Source of the DNA: Deltaproteobacteria bacterium
Lineage (GTDB): Bacteria; Desulfobacterota; GWC2-55-46; DRQE01
Direction of reading: 5' to 3'
Length of the DNA stretch: 13,619 nt
Assembly (NCBI GenBank): GCA_030636245.1
Contig: DAOVXI010000021.1
Coordinates: 1-13,619 of the forward strand
The position numbers were made by a program, and so were the translations under genes. The notes under the pieces were generated by a model, which was not told the origin of the DNA, searched no databases, and saw nothing but the letters and a program-made list of their open reading frames with translations. Positions 1-6,727 of this stretch are shown here, piece by piece (positions within the stretch are counted from its first letter, which is position 1; every line of letters begins with the position of its first letter).

Positions 1-43
1 CTTGTATGAGTTGAAATTAGGATAGTAGTTAATTAACTTTTAT

Positions 44-80
44 AAAGGCCGTGGCAGATTCAATGTCACGGCCTTTTTTT
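44..80 (+). terminator. Rho-independent terminator of an upstream gene
   Basis: Stem arms 44-56 and 64-76 pair over 13 positions with one G-U pair, around a 7-nt loop at 57-63, and a T run follows at 74-80. This is the classic shape of an intrinsic terminator on the + strand. Just before it, one frame stays open from base 2 to a TAG at 23-25, so an upstream gene may end there, but too little is visible to claim that gene. The candidate trp promoter lies downstream of the hairpin, so this is more likely the end of the previous transcription unit than a trp attenuator. Confidence 0.85.
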
Positions 81-122
81 ATTCTTATTAACAAATATTC
101 TGTTAGATATAGAAAGGTAAGG

Positions 123-160
123 CAGGGTAGCATGATTATTGACTGTTAAAGGCTACTCTG
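123..160 (+). promoter_or_regulatory. Inverted repeat overlapping the trp promoter (possible operator)
   Basis: The left arm CAGGGTAGC (123-131) and the right arm GCTACTCTG (152-160) are reverse complements at 8 of 9 positions, separated by 20 nt. The interval between the arms contains the candidate -35 box, and the right arm lies in the promoter spacer, ending just before the -10 box. A repressor bound here would block RNA polymerase, so an operator is plausible. The arms do not match any operator I recognise, including the E. coli TrpR box. The repeat would only form an RNA hairpin if transcription began further upstream. The role is inferred. Confidence 0.4.
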
Positions 161-167
161 ATAAAAT
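139..167 (+). promoter_or_regulatory. Sigma-70-type promoter for the trp operon
   Basis: A -35 box TTGACT (139-144) and a -10 box TAAAAT (162-167) each match the consensus at 5 of 6 positions and are separated by the ideal 17 nt. Transcription would be expected to start near 174-175, immediately before the trpE ATG at 176. The upstream terminator supports a new transcription unit starting here. I found no leader peptide rich in Trp codons and no T-box-like leader between this promoter and trpE. Confidence 0.65.
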
Positions 168-175
168 TATAAGTT

Positions 176-1657
176 ATGGAAAAGACAACGCATTTTCCTT
201 CGAAAGAAGAGTTTATATCACACGCTGAGGCGTCTAATGTTATTCCTGTATACAGGGAGGTGCTCTCGGATATGGATACCCCTGTCTCTGCATTCATGAA
301 GATAGATGACGGCAAGGACGCTTTTTTGCTCGAGAGCGTAGAGGGCGGAGAGAAGTGGGGAAGGTTCAGCTTTTTAGGTGTCGCGCCGCGTGCCGTCATA
401 AGAAGTAAGGGTGACATTACGGAGATAATAGAGGACGGAGTAGAACGCGAGGTCACGGGTGACCCCCTTGAAACCTTAAAGAACTTTATGTCCAAGTTTA
501 AGGTGGCCAAGGTAGATGGAGTGCCGATGTTTACAGGCGGCTCTATTGGTTATCTTGGTTATGACATGGTTCGTCACTTTGAAAAGCTTCCTGATACGAC
601 GACAGATGAGCTTCAGTTATATGATATGTATCAGATGTTGACCGATACAATGCTTGTATTCGATAGAGTAAAGCAAAAGATCATGGTCATAGCTAATGTG
701 TTCTTGAATGAGAGTGATTCTGTTGAGGACTCATATAATAAGGCTACAGCTAAGATAGATATGTTTATTGAAAAGCTTGGAGCGCCGCTCCAAAAGGCTC
801 CTCTTAAAAAAGAGGCGGTAGATGTATCAGTCGACTCAAACTTTAAGAAAGAGGATTTTTTGAAAAGTGTTGAGTCAACAAAAGAGTATATCCGCTCAGG
901 CGATATAATACAGGCAGTGATCTCGCAGCGCTTTGTGACAAAATATGACGGCAGTGCTCTGGGTATATATAGAGCACTAAGAACAATAAATCCTTCACCT
1001 TATATGTTCTACCTTCGTCTCGGTGACATTGAACTCGCCGGAAGCTCACCTGAGATACTTGTTAAGGTTGAGGGTGATGAGATTAATGTCAGGCCTATAG
1101 CAGGTACCAGGCCCAGAGGTGGTAACGCTAAAGAGGATGAAGCTCTTGAAAAAGAGCTCTTGGCTGACCCAAAGGAAAGAGCAGAACACATAATGCTTGT
1201 TGATCTTGGACGGAATGATATCGGGAGGGTCTCACGTACAGGCTCGGTTAAAGTGGACGAGCTTATGGTCATTGAGCGATACTCTCATGTCATGCATATA
1301 GTATCCAATGTACATGGCATTAAAGCAGACAACGTCGATTCTTTTGATGTGTTAAGGGCAAGCTTCCCGGCGGGAACGCTCAGCGGTGCGCCTAAGATAA
1401 GGGCGATGGAGATCATTGAAGAGGTGGAGCCCTGTAAGCGCGGTGTTTACGGCGGTTGCGTCGGATACTTCTCCTTTAACGGAGACATGGACGTGTGTAT
1501 AACCATAAGGACAGTGCTTGTTAAGGATGGAAAGTGCTACCTTCAGGCAGGGGCGGGCATAGTAGCCGACAGCGACCCGGAGAGTGAGTATCAAGAGACA
1601 GTAAACAAAGCAGCCGGAATACTAAAAGCTGTTAGTGTGAGCAGGGAAGAGATATAA
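176..1657 (+). CDS. trpE: Anthranilate synthase component I
   Basis: This is the large subunit of anthranilate synthase, which converts chorismate to anthranilate using ammonia supplied by TrpG, the first committed step of tryptophan synthesis in the cytoplasm. The 493-aa length is normal for the family. The tryptophan feedback motif LLES is at residues 51-54. The chorismate-binding core shows PIAGTRPRGG (307-316), DLGRND (343-348) and FPAGTLSGAPK (397-407), with a GAGIVADSDPE-type segment near the C-terminus. Retention of LLES suggests allosteric inhibition by tryptophan. The ATG at 176 is the first start after an in-frame TAA at 170-172. The next ATG would delete conserved N-terminal sequence. 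There is no Shine-Dalgarno sequence before it, and the promoter -10 box ends only 8 nt upstream, so the mRNA may be leaderless. Confidence 0.97.
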   Translation: MEKTTHFPSKEEFISHAEASNVIPVYREVLSDMDTPVSAFMKIDDGKDAFLLESVEGGEKWGRFSFLGVAPRAVIRSKGDITEIIEDGVEREVTGDPLETLKNFMSKFKVAKVDGVPMFTGGSIGYLGYDMVRHFEKLPDTTTDELQLYDMYQMLTDTMLVFDRVKQKIMVIANVFLNESDSVEDSYNKATAKIDMFIEKLGAPLQKAPLKKEAVDVSVDSNFKKEDFLKSVESTKEYIRSGDIIQAVISQRFVTKYDGSALGIYRALRTINPSPYMFYLRLGDIELAGSSPEILVKVEGDEINVRPIAGTRPRGGNAKEDEALEKELLADPKERAEHIMLVDLGRNDIGRVSRTGSVKVDELMVIERYSHVMHIVSNVHGIKADNVDSFDVLRASFPAGTLSGAPKIRAMEIIEEVEPCKRGVYGGCVGYFSFNGDMDVCITIRTVLVKDGKCYLQAGAGIVADSDPESEYQETVNKAAGILKAVSVSREEI

Positions 1658-1673
1658 AAAGGAAACCAAACTT

Positions 1674-2243
1674 ATGATCGTGATGATTGATAACTATGAT
1701 TCTTTTACCTATAACCTTGTACAGTATATGGCTGAACTTGGCGCAGAGGTTAAAGTTTTCAGGAACGATTGCATAACCGTTCCCGAGTTGGAGGAGCTAA
1801 AGCCTGAGAAGATAGTTATATCTCCCGGGCCGGGCGACCCGCAGCGGGCCGGTATCTCTGTCGATGTTATAAAGCATTTCTCCGGCAAGACACCGCTACT
1901 TGGAGTTTGCCTTGGGCATCAATCCATCGCCTATGCATTCGGCGCGTCCATTGTTAGAGCGCAGAAACTTATGCACGGCAAGACAAGTATGGTCTTTCAC
2001 AACGGCAAAAATATTTACTCATCACTTCCCAATCCTTTTGAAGCAACCAGGTATCACTCTCTGATAATTGACAAGAAGACCTTGCCCGACTCTTTTGAGG
2101 TGAGTTCTTGGACCGAGGATGATGAGATCATGGGGATAAGGCATAAGGACTTTGACCTTGAGGGCGTGCAGTTCCATCCCGAATCGATACTTACAGGCGA
2201 AGGAAAAAAGTTATTGGGTAACTTTCTAAAGGGTTCAAAGTGA
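1674..2243 (+). CDS. trpG: Anthranilate synthase component II (glutamine amidotransferase)
   Basis: This is the class I glutamine amidotransferase subunit that hydrolyses glutamine and passes ammonia to TrpE. At 189 aa it is a standalone TrpG/PabA-type domain, not fused to TrpE or TrpD. The catalytic triad is visible: nucleophile Cys79 in GVCLGHQ, and His168 and Glu170 in FHPES. The oxyanion-hole region PGPGDP is at 51-56 and the N-terminal DNYDSF motif at 6-11. An AAAGGAAA ribosome-binding site lies about 10 nt before the ATG, 16 nt after the trpE stop. TrpG and PabA are hard to tell apart by sequence, so the protein could also serve para-aminobenzoate synthesis. The position next to trpE supports the tryptophan role. 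Confidence 0.96.
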   Translation: MIVMIDNYDSFTYNLVQYMAELGAEVKVFRNDCITVPELEELKPEKIVISPGPGDPQRAGISVDVIKHFSGKTPLLGVCLGHQSIAYAFGASIVRAQKLMHGKTSMVFHNGKNIYSSLPNPFEATRYHSLIIDKKTLPDSFEVSSWTEDDEIMGIRHKDFDLEGVQFHPESILTGEGKKLLGNFLKGSK

Positions 2244-2256
2244 AAAGGAGCATCAA

Positions 2257-3270
2257 ATGATAAAAGAAGGTATCTCAAAGGTCGTAGCAGGGCAGGACCT
2301 CTCAACTGAAGAGATGATATCAGCCATGAATGAGATAATGAGCGGCGACGCGACCCCTGCTCAGATAGCAGCTCTTATAACCGCATTAAGAATGAAGGGC
2401 GAAACAGTTTCCGAGATTACAGGCGCGGCCACTGTTATGCGAGAGAAATCCACGAAAGTAAACGCTCCCGAAGGACTTACGGTGGATACCTGCGGTACCG
2501 GAGGAGATAAGTCAATGACCTTTAATATCTCTACATGTGCTGCTTTTGTAGTGGCAGGCGCTGGTATCGTCGTTGCAAAGCATGGTAACCGTTCTGTCAC
2601 ATCAAAGAGCGGGAGTGCCGATGTTCTTAAGGCACTTGGTGTGAATATAGAGGTAGATGTAGCAAAGGTAGAGCAGTGCATACATGAAGTTGGTATCGGT
2701 TTTCTTTTCGCTCCACTCTTGCATGGAGCCATGAAGTATGCAGCCCCTGTAAGAGGTGAGATAGGTATCAGGACCATTTTTAATGTGTTGGGACCTCTGA
2801 CAAATCCGGCAGGAGCCAAGTGTCAGGTTCTTGGTGTGTATGACCCTGCGTTGACCGACCTGATGGCAAAAGTTTTGCTTAACCTGGGTTCTGTTCATGC
2901 CTTTGTTGTTCACGGTGAAGATGGGTTGGATGAGATAACACTCACGACCTCTACAAAGGTAACTGAACTTAAGGATGGAGATATACGTTCCTATCATGTT
3001 GAGCCCAAGGACTTTGGGCTTGAGCCATGCAGTGCCAGTGAGCTTAAGGGTGGTGAGCCTGAAGAGAACGCGAAAATAATTATTAATATCTTAAATGGCA
3101 GCGACAAGGGTCCTAAACGTGACATAGTTCTTTTGAACGCCGCCCCTGCGATAGTGGCGGCAGGCAAGGCAAACTCGCTTGGAGAGGGTGTTGCGGTTGC
3201 CAGAGGCGCGATAGATTCCGGCATTGCATTTGAAAAACTTGAAGCCCTCAAGAAGCTTACCTCAGAGTAG
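2257..3270 (+). CDS. trpD: Anthranilate phosphoribosyltransferase
   Basis: Transfers the phosphoribosyl group of PRPP to anthranilate, the second step of the pathway. At 337 aa it has the usual standalone length. It carries the PRPP/metal-binding GTGGD loop (80-84), the KHGNRSVTSKSGS segment (108-120), the anthranilate-channel region with His156 and Arg166, and LGPLTNP (178-184). The start is supported by a good AAAAGGAG ribosome-binding site just after the trpG stop, 6 nt before the ATG. In enterobacteria trpG and trpD are fused; here they are separate genes 13 nt apart. No key residue appears to be missing. Confidence 0.97.
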   Translation: MIKEGISKVVAGQDLSTEEMISAMNEIMSGDATPAQIAALITALRMKGETVSEITGAATVMREKSTKVNAPEGLTVDTCGTGGDKSMTFNISTCAAFVVAGAGIVVAKHGNRSVTSKSGSADVLKALGVNIEVDVAKVEQCIHEVGIGFLFAPLLHGAMKYAAPVRGEIGIRTIFNVLGPLTNPAGAKCQVLGVYDPALTDLMAKVLLNLGSVHAFVVHGEDGLDEITLTTSTKVTELKDGDIRSYHVEPKDFGLEPCSASELKGGEPEENAKIIINILNGSDKGPKRDIVLLNAAPAIVAAGKANSLGEGVAVARGAIDSGIAFEKLEALKKLTSE

Positions 3271-3277
3271 AGATAAT

Positions 3278-4072
3278 ATGGCTTTTCTGGATGACATAAT
3301 ACAGTATAAGAAAGAATCTCTTGAGGCTTTGTTCAGTGCTGATGGCTTTAGTGAGAGCTATGATGAGCTTAAGAATAGAGCTAAAGCTCTTGGCGGGATA
3401 AGGGATTTTACCGCTGCCCTTACCCATGACGGTATTAACATCATTGCCGAGGTAAAGAAAGCATCACCTTCCAAGGGCATAATAAGAGAGGAGTTCGATC
3501 CGGTCGAGATCGCTTCTATTTATGATAGAGCCGGAGCTTGTGCGGTATCCGTTCTCACAGAGGATAAGTATTTTTTAGGGAGCCTCGATTATGTAACAGC
3601 TGTTAAGGAGGCTATTTCGCTACCGGTCCTGAGAAAGGACTTCATAATCGACCCTTATCAGGTCTATGAGTCAAGGGCTATTGGTTCGGATGCCTTGCTT
3701 TTGATCGTTGCGTGTCTTACGCCGGAGACGTTGAGCGAGCTCTTAGCTCTTACTGAGAGCCTCGGTATGGCAGCGCTTGTTGAGGTACACTCAAAAGAAG
3801 AGCTTGGAATCGCACTTGATGCAGGCTCTAAGATTGTCGGTGTAAATAACCGAAATTTAAGGACTTTTTCTACCGATACTAGGGTCACAAAAGAATTGTC
3901 AGAGCTTGTTCCTGATGATATTATAATGGTGGCCGAGTCAGGGATAAACACACGAGAGGACATTCTTGAACTTAAAGGCTACGGTGCAGATGCTTTTCTT
4001 ATCGGGGAGGCCCTTACGAGAGAGGCTGACATTGAACTCAAACTTAGAACCTTACTTACGGAGGCTGTTTAA
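3278..4072 (+). CDS. trpC: Indole-3-glycerol phosphate synthase
   Basis: Catalyses ring closure and decarboxylation of the carboxyphenylamino-deoxyribulose phosphate to indole-3-glycerol phosphate, on a (beta/alpha)8 barrel. The reading frame is open from an ATG at 3224, which lies inside trpD. I chose the ATG at 3278 because it follows the trpD stop by 7 nt and gives the usual family N-terminus and length (264 aa). Using that start, the catalytic residues of the family are all present: Glu58 and Lys60, Lys120 in LRKDF, Glu169 in LVEVH, Asn190 in GVNNRN and Glu220 in AESG. The ribosome-binding site is weak. The protein is not fused to TrpF as it is in E. coli. The stop overlaps the trpF start by one base. 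Confidence 0.96.
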   Translation: MAFLDDIIQYKKESLEALFSADGFSESYDELKNRAKALGGIRDFTAALTHDGINIIAEVKKASPSKGIIREEFDPVEIASIYDRAGACAVSVLTEDKYFLGSLDYVTAVKEAISLPVLRKDFIIDPYQVYESRAIGSDALLLIVACLTPETLSELLALTESLGMAALVEVHSKEELGIALDAGSKIVGVNNRNLRTFSTDTRVTKELSELVPDDIIMVAESGINTREDILELKGYGADAFLIGEALTREADIELKLRTLLTEAV

Positions 4073-4707
4073 TGAGAATTCGGGTGAAGATTTGCGGGAT
4101 AACAAGTATTGAAGACGCAACGGCATCGGTCATGGCAGGCGCTGATGCACTCGGATTTGTTATTTGGGGAGGAAGCAAGCGTTACCTGGGTCCTCCTTCT
4201 GTCAAAAAGATCGTAGAGGTTCTACCTCCATTTGTTTCCACTGTCGGGGTTTTTGTTAATGAGACCGAGAAGTCGATAATGAGGACCGTAAAGGAGACCT
4301 CCATTAATACCGTTCAGCTTCACGGTGAAGAAAAGCCGTCCTTGTTGAAGGGTATCAAGGACGTTAAGATAATTAAAGCTTTACGAATCAGGAATGAGAA
4401 AGACCTTGAGATTATACCTGAGTACTTTGAGGCAGGCGCTTCAGCGATACTGCTAGACACATATGTTGAGGGCGAAGTAGGCGGAACAGGAAAAACATTT
4501 AATTGGGATCTGGCTGTTAAGGCTAAAAGGTATGGGCAGGTTATTCTCGCCGGAGGACTGTCTCACGAGAACGTAGTTGAGGCAATAAAGGCGGTAAATC
4601 CATTTGCGGTTGATGCCAGCAGTTTGCTTGAGAGCGAGGTGCGGATAAAAGACCACGCAAAGGTAAATAAATTCTTAAGAGAGATAAGGAAGGCTACTGA
4701 AAAATAA
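4072..4707 (+). CDS. trpF: Phosphoribosylanthranilate isomerase
   Basis: Amadori isomerisation of N-(5'-phosphoribosyl)anthranilate, the third pathway step, by a standalone 211-aa (beta/alpha)8 barrel. The general base Cys8 is in KICGIT and the general acid Asp129 in LLDT. The QLHG motif (82-85), GGTGKTFNW (137-145) and the phosphate-binding GG pair at 161-162 are present. The last phosphate-binding element reads DASSLLES (181-188); most relatives have Gly after the double Ser, here Leu185. The start is firm: TAATG overlap with trpC and a GGAGG site at 4060-4064, 7 nt upstream. The stop again overlaps the next start as TAATG, implying translational coupling with trpB. Confidence 0.95.
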   Translation: MRIRVKICGITSIEDATASVMAGADALGFVIWGGSKRYLGPPSVKKIVEVLPPFVSTVGVFVNETEKSIMRTVKETSINTVQLHGEEKPSLLKGIKDVKIIKALRIRNEKDLEIIPEYFEAGASAILLDTYVEGEVGGTGKTFNWDLAVKAKRYGQVILAGGLSHENVVEAIKAVNPFAVDASSLLESEVRIKDHAKVNKFLREIRKATEK

Positions 4708-5900
4708 TGAAAAAATTACCTGATAAGAATGGTCACTTTGGAGAGTTTGGAGGAAGGTTCATATCCGAGACTTTGATGCCGGCGGTTATTGAGCTTGAGA
4801 AAGCCTATCTTAAGTATAAAGTAGATAAGAAGTTCAAGACAGAGTTGAATCACTACTTAAAGGAATATGTCGGCAGGCCGACCCCGCTTTATTATGCATC
4901 GAGACTCACGGATAAGGTTGGAGGCGCTAAGATATATCTTAAACGAGAGGACCTTTGTCACACCGGAGCACATAAGATAAACAACACCATAGGTCAGATA
5001 CTGCTTGCCAAGAGAATGGGTAAGAAGAGGATCATAGCAGAGACAGGTGCCGGCCAGCACGGAGTCGCTACAGCGACGGTTGCCGCGATGTTTGGTCTTG
5101 AGTGTGAGATATATATGGGTGAAGAGGATATTGAGCGTCAGGCACCAAATGTTTTCAGGATGAAGCTGCTCGGAGCCAAGGTCAATAGCGTCAGCAGCGG
5201 CAGTAAGACCCTTAAGGACGCAATGAATGAAGCCATAAGGGACTGGGTCACAAATGTTTATAATACTTTCTATATTATAGGAAGTGTTGCGGGGCCTCAC
5301 CCTTATCCGATGATCGTGCGAGATTTTCAGGCAATCATAGGAAAAGAAGCAAGGGCCCAGATAAAGCGTCTGACAGGAAAATTGCCTGATATGCTTATAG
5401 CCTGTGTGGGAGGAGGCTCCAACGCGATGGGACTCTTTTATCCATTCCTGAATGACAAGAAAGTTAAGATGGTAGGTGTAGAGGCTGCAGGGCTTGGAAT
5501 AAAAACAGGAAAACATGCCGCAAGCATCTGCGGTGGCAGGGTAGGTATCCTTCACGGCTCAAAGAGTTATCTCCTGCAGGATAAGGATGGTCAGGTCCTT
5601 CATACTCACTCAATAAGCGCGGGCCTTGACTATCCCGGTGTTGGTCCGGAGCATTCATATCTGAAGGACACCGGAAGGGTACAGTATACTTCAATTCGTG
5701 ATGATGAGGCATTGAGATCTTTTGAGATCCTAAGTGAGTGCGAAGGCATTATCCCTGCTCTTGAAAGTTCCCATACCGTCGCTTACGGTATCAAAGCCGC
5801 AAAGAAACTCGGTCGTGGCAAGACAATAATAGTAAATCTTTCCGGTCGTGGGGACAAAGACCTTCAGACCGTATCAAGGAGGCTTGGTCATAGCATATGA
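4707..5900 (+). CDS. trpB: Tryptophan synthase beta chain
   Basis: PLP-dependent subunit that joins indole and serine to give tryptophan and forms the alpha2-beta2 complex with TrpA. The 397-aa length is typical of the TrpB1 type that works with TrpA. The PLP lysine is Lys90 in HTGAHKINN and the catalytic Glu112 sits in AETGAGQHG. The phosphate loop GGGSNAMG and the C-terminal LSGRGDKD segment are intact. The N-terminal GHFGEFGGRF motif is also classical. AAGGAAGG lies at 4686-4693, 13 nt before the ATG, but coupling to trpF through TAATG probably drives initiation. The 3' end overlaps trpA by 4 bases (ATGA). Confidence 0.98.
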   Translation: MKKLPDKNGHFGEFGGRFISETLMPAVIELEKAYLKYKVDKKFKTELNHYLKEYVGRPTPLYYASRLTDKVGGAKIYLKREDLCHTGAHKINNTIGQILLAKRMGKKRIIAETGAGQHGVATATVAAMFGLECEIYMGEEDIERQAPNVFRMKLLGAKVNSVSSGSKTLKDAMNEAIRDWVTNVYNTFYIIGSVAGPHPYPMIVRDFQAIIGKEARAQIKRLTGKLPDMLIACVGGGSNAMGLFYPFLNDKKVKMVGVEAAGLGIKTGKHAASICGGRVGILHGSKSYLLQDKDGQVLHTHSISAGLDYPGVGPEHSYLKDTGRVQYTSIRDDEALRSFEILSECEGIIPALESSHTVAYGIKAAKKLGRGKTIIVNLSGRGDKDLQTVSRRLGHSI

Positions 5901-6718
5901 ATAAACAGAGCGCAGGAAATAGATTAAAGGATACCTTTGATGACCTTAAGCGAAGAGGCAAGAAGGGGCTTATTACTTTTGTTACGGCAGGCGATCCATC
6001 CATAAAAGAGACTGAGAAAATAGTGCTTGAGCTGAGTAAGAGCGGGGCTGATATAATTGAGCTTGGCATACCGTTCTCGGATCCCATGGCTGACGGTCCG
6101 ACGATACAGGCCTCCAGTGAGAGAGCGCTCAAGAAACATGTAAATGTTGCAAGTGTTCTTAAGCTCATAGCCAACCTGAGAAAGAAGACAGAGGTGCCTA
6201 TAGTACTTTTTGGATACTATAACCCTGTTTTTTCATACGGACTCAAAAAGTTCGCACGTGACGCCAAGAAGGCGGGAGCGGACGGCGTGCTGATAGTGGA
6301 CCTTCCTCCTGAAGAGTCCTTAGACCTTAAAGGTGAGCTTAATGGTCACGGCTTGGACCTTATATATCTGCTTACCCCGACAAGTGACAAGTCAAGGATA
6401 CGAATGATAAATAAACTCGCATCCGGCTTTATTTATTATGTGAGCCTGACAGGTGTAACAGGAGCCAGGGTTGGCCTTCCGCGCGGAGTAGAAGCCTCAA
6501 TAAGAAATATTAAGAAGCAGATCAAACTTCCGCTTGCTGTTGGTTTTGGTATCTCAAACGCCGCTAATGCAAGAGATGTTGCACGTCATGCCGATGCCGT
6601 AGTTGTCGGTTCCGCCATAATTAATACTATCGACACAGCACGCAAAACAAAAACTTCAATTACATCTAAGGTAGGTACCTTCGTGCGTTCTTTAAAAAAG
6701 GGCACAAACGCAGCTTGA
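5897..6718 (+). CDS. trpA: Tryptophan synthase alpha chain
   Basis: Cleaves indole-3-glycerol phosphate to indole and glyceraldehyde-3-phosphate and channels indole to TrpB. At 273 aa with a (beta/alpha)8 fold it has normal length. The catalytic pair Glu55 in ELGIPFSDP and Asp66 in MADGP corresponds to E. coli Glu49 and Asp60. The loop-6 region SLTGVTGAR and the phosphate site GFGIS and VVGSA are present. The ATG overlaps the trpB stop (ATGA), and an in-frame TAG at 5891-5893 rules out earlier starts. A perfect AAGGAGG is at 5876-5882, unusually far (14 nt) from the ATG. The gene completes the tryptophan pathway. Confidence 0.97.
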   Translation: MNKQSAGNRLKDTFDDLKRRGKKGLITFVTAGDPSIKETEKIVLELSKSGADIIELGIPFSDPMADGPTIQASSERALKKHVNVASVLKLIANLRKKTEVPIVLFGYYNPVFSYGLKKFARDAKKAGADGVLIVDLPPEESLDLKGELNGHGLDLIYLLTPTSDKSRIRMINKLASGFIYYVSLTGVTGARVGLPRGVEASIRNIKKQIKLPLAVGFGISNAANARDVARHADAVVVGSAIINTIDTARKTKTSITSKVGTFVRSLKKGTNAA

Positions 6719-6727
6719 GAAATTTAT

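Noticed and set aside
18..28. TAG triplets that might be a TRAP-binding site
   Set aside because: Only three TAGs with irregular spacing are present, before the terminator. TRAP sites need about ten or more regularly spaced triplets, and TRAP is mainly found in Bacilli.
27..38. Perfect 12-bp palindrome AGTTAATTAACT as a possible trp operator
   Set aside because: It sits upstream of the terminator, about 100 nt before the promoter, and is AT-rich. It shares only the central TTAA-like look with the E. coli TrpR site.
44..80. Hairpin as a trp attenuator or T-box terminator
   Set aside because: It precedes the best trp promoter, and no Trp-rich leader peptide, T-box motif or competing antiterminator is visible. 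An ordinary terminator of the upstream gene is simpler.
3224..3277. Upstream ATG extending trpC by 18 codons into trpD
   Set aside because: The extra residues overlap trpD by 47 nt and are not like the TrpC N-terminus. The ATG at 3278 gives normal length and spacing.
4857..5555. 232-codon open frame on the minus strand across trpB
   Set aside because: It lies entirely within trpB, whose catalytic residues and family motifs are intact. The minus-strand translation has no recognisable motif and looks like a codon-bias shadow.
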